From the NCBI GenBank assembly GCA_020200675.1, contig JAIVIG010000006.1, positions 1 to 14,221 on the forward strand: DNA of 14,221 nt, written 5' to 3'. Numbering within the stretch: the first letter of the stretch is position 1; the number at the start of each line of letters is the position of its first letter. Below the pieces are notes generated by a model. It ran no database searches, was not told the DNA's origin, and saw only the letters and a program-made list of their open reading frames with translations. Shown here piece by piece: positions 13,310 to 14,221 of this stretch. The DNA is from Actinomycetota bacterium (GTDB lineage: Bacteria > Actinomycetota > Rubrobacteria > Rubrobacterales > Rubrobacteraceae). A program made the position numbers and the translations under genes.

Positions 13310-14221
13310 ATGGACCGTTCGGCGCGTTTGATGGAGCGGGTGATGCATCGTCTCCCCGGAGGGGTAAACAGCCCCGTCCGGGCGTTCCGCTCCGTGGGAG
13401 GCGACCCCGTGTTCATGCGGCGTGGCGAGGGTTCGCGTATCTTCGACGTGGACGGCAACTCCTACGTCGACTACGTCATGAGCTACGGTCCGCTCGTCCT
13501 CGGTCACGTTTACCCGAGCGTCGTCGAGGCGCTGGAGAAGGCAGTCCGGGACGGGACCACGTTCGGGGCGCCGACGGAACTGGAGGTCGAGCTGGCCGAG
13601 CTCGTCTGCAACGTAGTGCCTTCGATGGAGATGGTTCGGATGACCAACTCCGGCACGGAGGCGACGATGAGCGCCATCCGGGTCGCCCGCGGGTACACCG
13701 GCCGCGAAGGTATCCTCAAGTTCGATGGCAACTACCACGGGCACAGCGACGCCCTGCTCGTCGCGGCTGGCTCCGGTGTCGCGACCCTCGGCCTCCCCGA
13801 CAGCCCCGGCGTCACGAAGGGTGCCGCTAAAGATACCGCCGTCCTGCCGTACAATGACCTGGAGGCCGTGTGGGAGCTCTTCGAGGAGCGAGGCGAGGAG
13901 ATGGCCGCGGTTATCCTCGAGCCGGTGTGCGGGAACATGGGGTGCGTACCGCCCGCGGAGGGATACCTGGAGGGACTCCGGGAGATCACGCAGCGGTACG
14001 GGACGGTTTTGATCTTCGACGAGGTGATGACGGGGTTCCGGCTCGCTCGCGGCGGGGCGCAGGAGCGCTACGGCGTGACACCAGACATGACTTGCCTCGG
14101 CAAGATCATCGGCGGCGGGTTGCCCGTCGGGGCGTTCGGCGGGAAGCGCGAGATCATGGACCAGGTCGCCCCTTCGGGGCCGATCTACCAGGCCGGCACC
14201 CTCTCCGGCAACCCCCTAGCC
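13310..14221 (+). CDS. hemL: Glutamate-1-semialdehyde 2,1-aminomutase (partial, runs off right edge)
   Basis: The first 304 residues of an enzyme normally about 430 long, cut by the window end. It turns the HemA product glutamate-1-semialdehyde into 5-aminolevulinate, the HemB substrate, using pyridoxal phosphate. Landmarks are LPGGVNSPVRAF (15-26), SYGPLVLGH (58-66), TNSGTEATMSAIRVAR (112-127), FDGNYHGHSD (138-147), IFDEVMTGFR (235-244, D237 contacts the cofactor ring nitrogen) and LGKIIGGGLPVGAFGG (263-278) with K265 as the Schiff-base lysine. ATG 13310 fits the family N-terminus but has no ribosome site. TTG 13262, ten bases after GGAAGGGG, would add 16 residues (QGSGKSIEDARTALA after Met) and may be the real start. 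Confidence 0.95.
   Translation, partial: MDRSARLMERVMHRLPGGVNSPVRAFRSVGGDPVFMRRGEGSRIFDVDGNSYVDYVMSYGPLVLGHVYPSVVEALEKAVRDGTTFGAPTELEVELAELVCNVVPSMEMVRMTNSGTEATMSAIRVARGYTGREGILKFDGNYHGHSDALLVAAGSGVATLGLPDSPGVTKGAAKDTAVLPYNDLEAVWELFEERGEEMAAVILEPVCGNMGCVPPAEGYLEGLREITQRYGTVLIFDEVMTGFRLARGGAQERYGVTPDMTCLGKIIGGGLPVGAFGGKREIMDQVAPSGPIYQAGTLSGNPLA

Overview
The window is high-GC, mostly tightly packed DNA, and looks like a Rubrobacter-type actinobacterial chromosome. The reasons are GTG/TTG starts, 4-bp stop/start overlaps, strong GGAGG-type ribosome sites, and a C5-pathway heme operon with a fused cobA-hemD gene. The genus is an inference from gene content and style; no marker gene here settles it.

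Left part (1-5781): a gene tail, a five-helix MscS-related membrane protein, a haloacetate (fluoroacetate) dehalogenase-type alpha/beta hydrolase and an unrecognised coiled-coil protein all read rightwards. A dynamin-like GTPase and a secreted CAP-domain protein with a C-terminal LPKTS wall-sorting signal read leftwards. The coiled-coil and GTPase genes converge and share one CTAG at their stops.

Right part (6098-14221): after a 316-bp divergent intergenic region comes moaC and then a tetrapyrrole operon: precorrin-2 dehydrogenase, hemA, hemC, cobA-hemD fusion, hemB, an intruding lower-GC gene for a PD-(D/E)XK nuclease-like protein, and hemL (cut by the window end). Together HemA, HemL, HemB, HemC and HemD convert glutamyl-tRNA to uroporphyrinogen III. 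The CobA half and the dehydrogenase divert it towards siroheme or cobalamin.

Three things stand out. (1) A decayed copy of the last ~16 codons of hemB lies just after the nuclease-like gene (13125-13174), so that gene sits between a complete hemB and a leftover hemB tail, as expected of an insertion that brings a replacement gene end. (2) hemB has no usable start codon for its conserved N-terminus. A GTG overlapping the cobA-hemD stop opens a 7-codon frame that ends on a textbook -1 slippery heptamer followed at once by a stop, and the -1 frame is exactly hemB. (3) The precorrin-2 dehydrogenase also lacks a canonical start upstream of its Rossmann motif. Points 2 and 3 could be single-base sequence errors, and this is stated where it applies.
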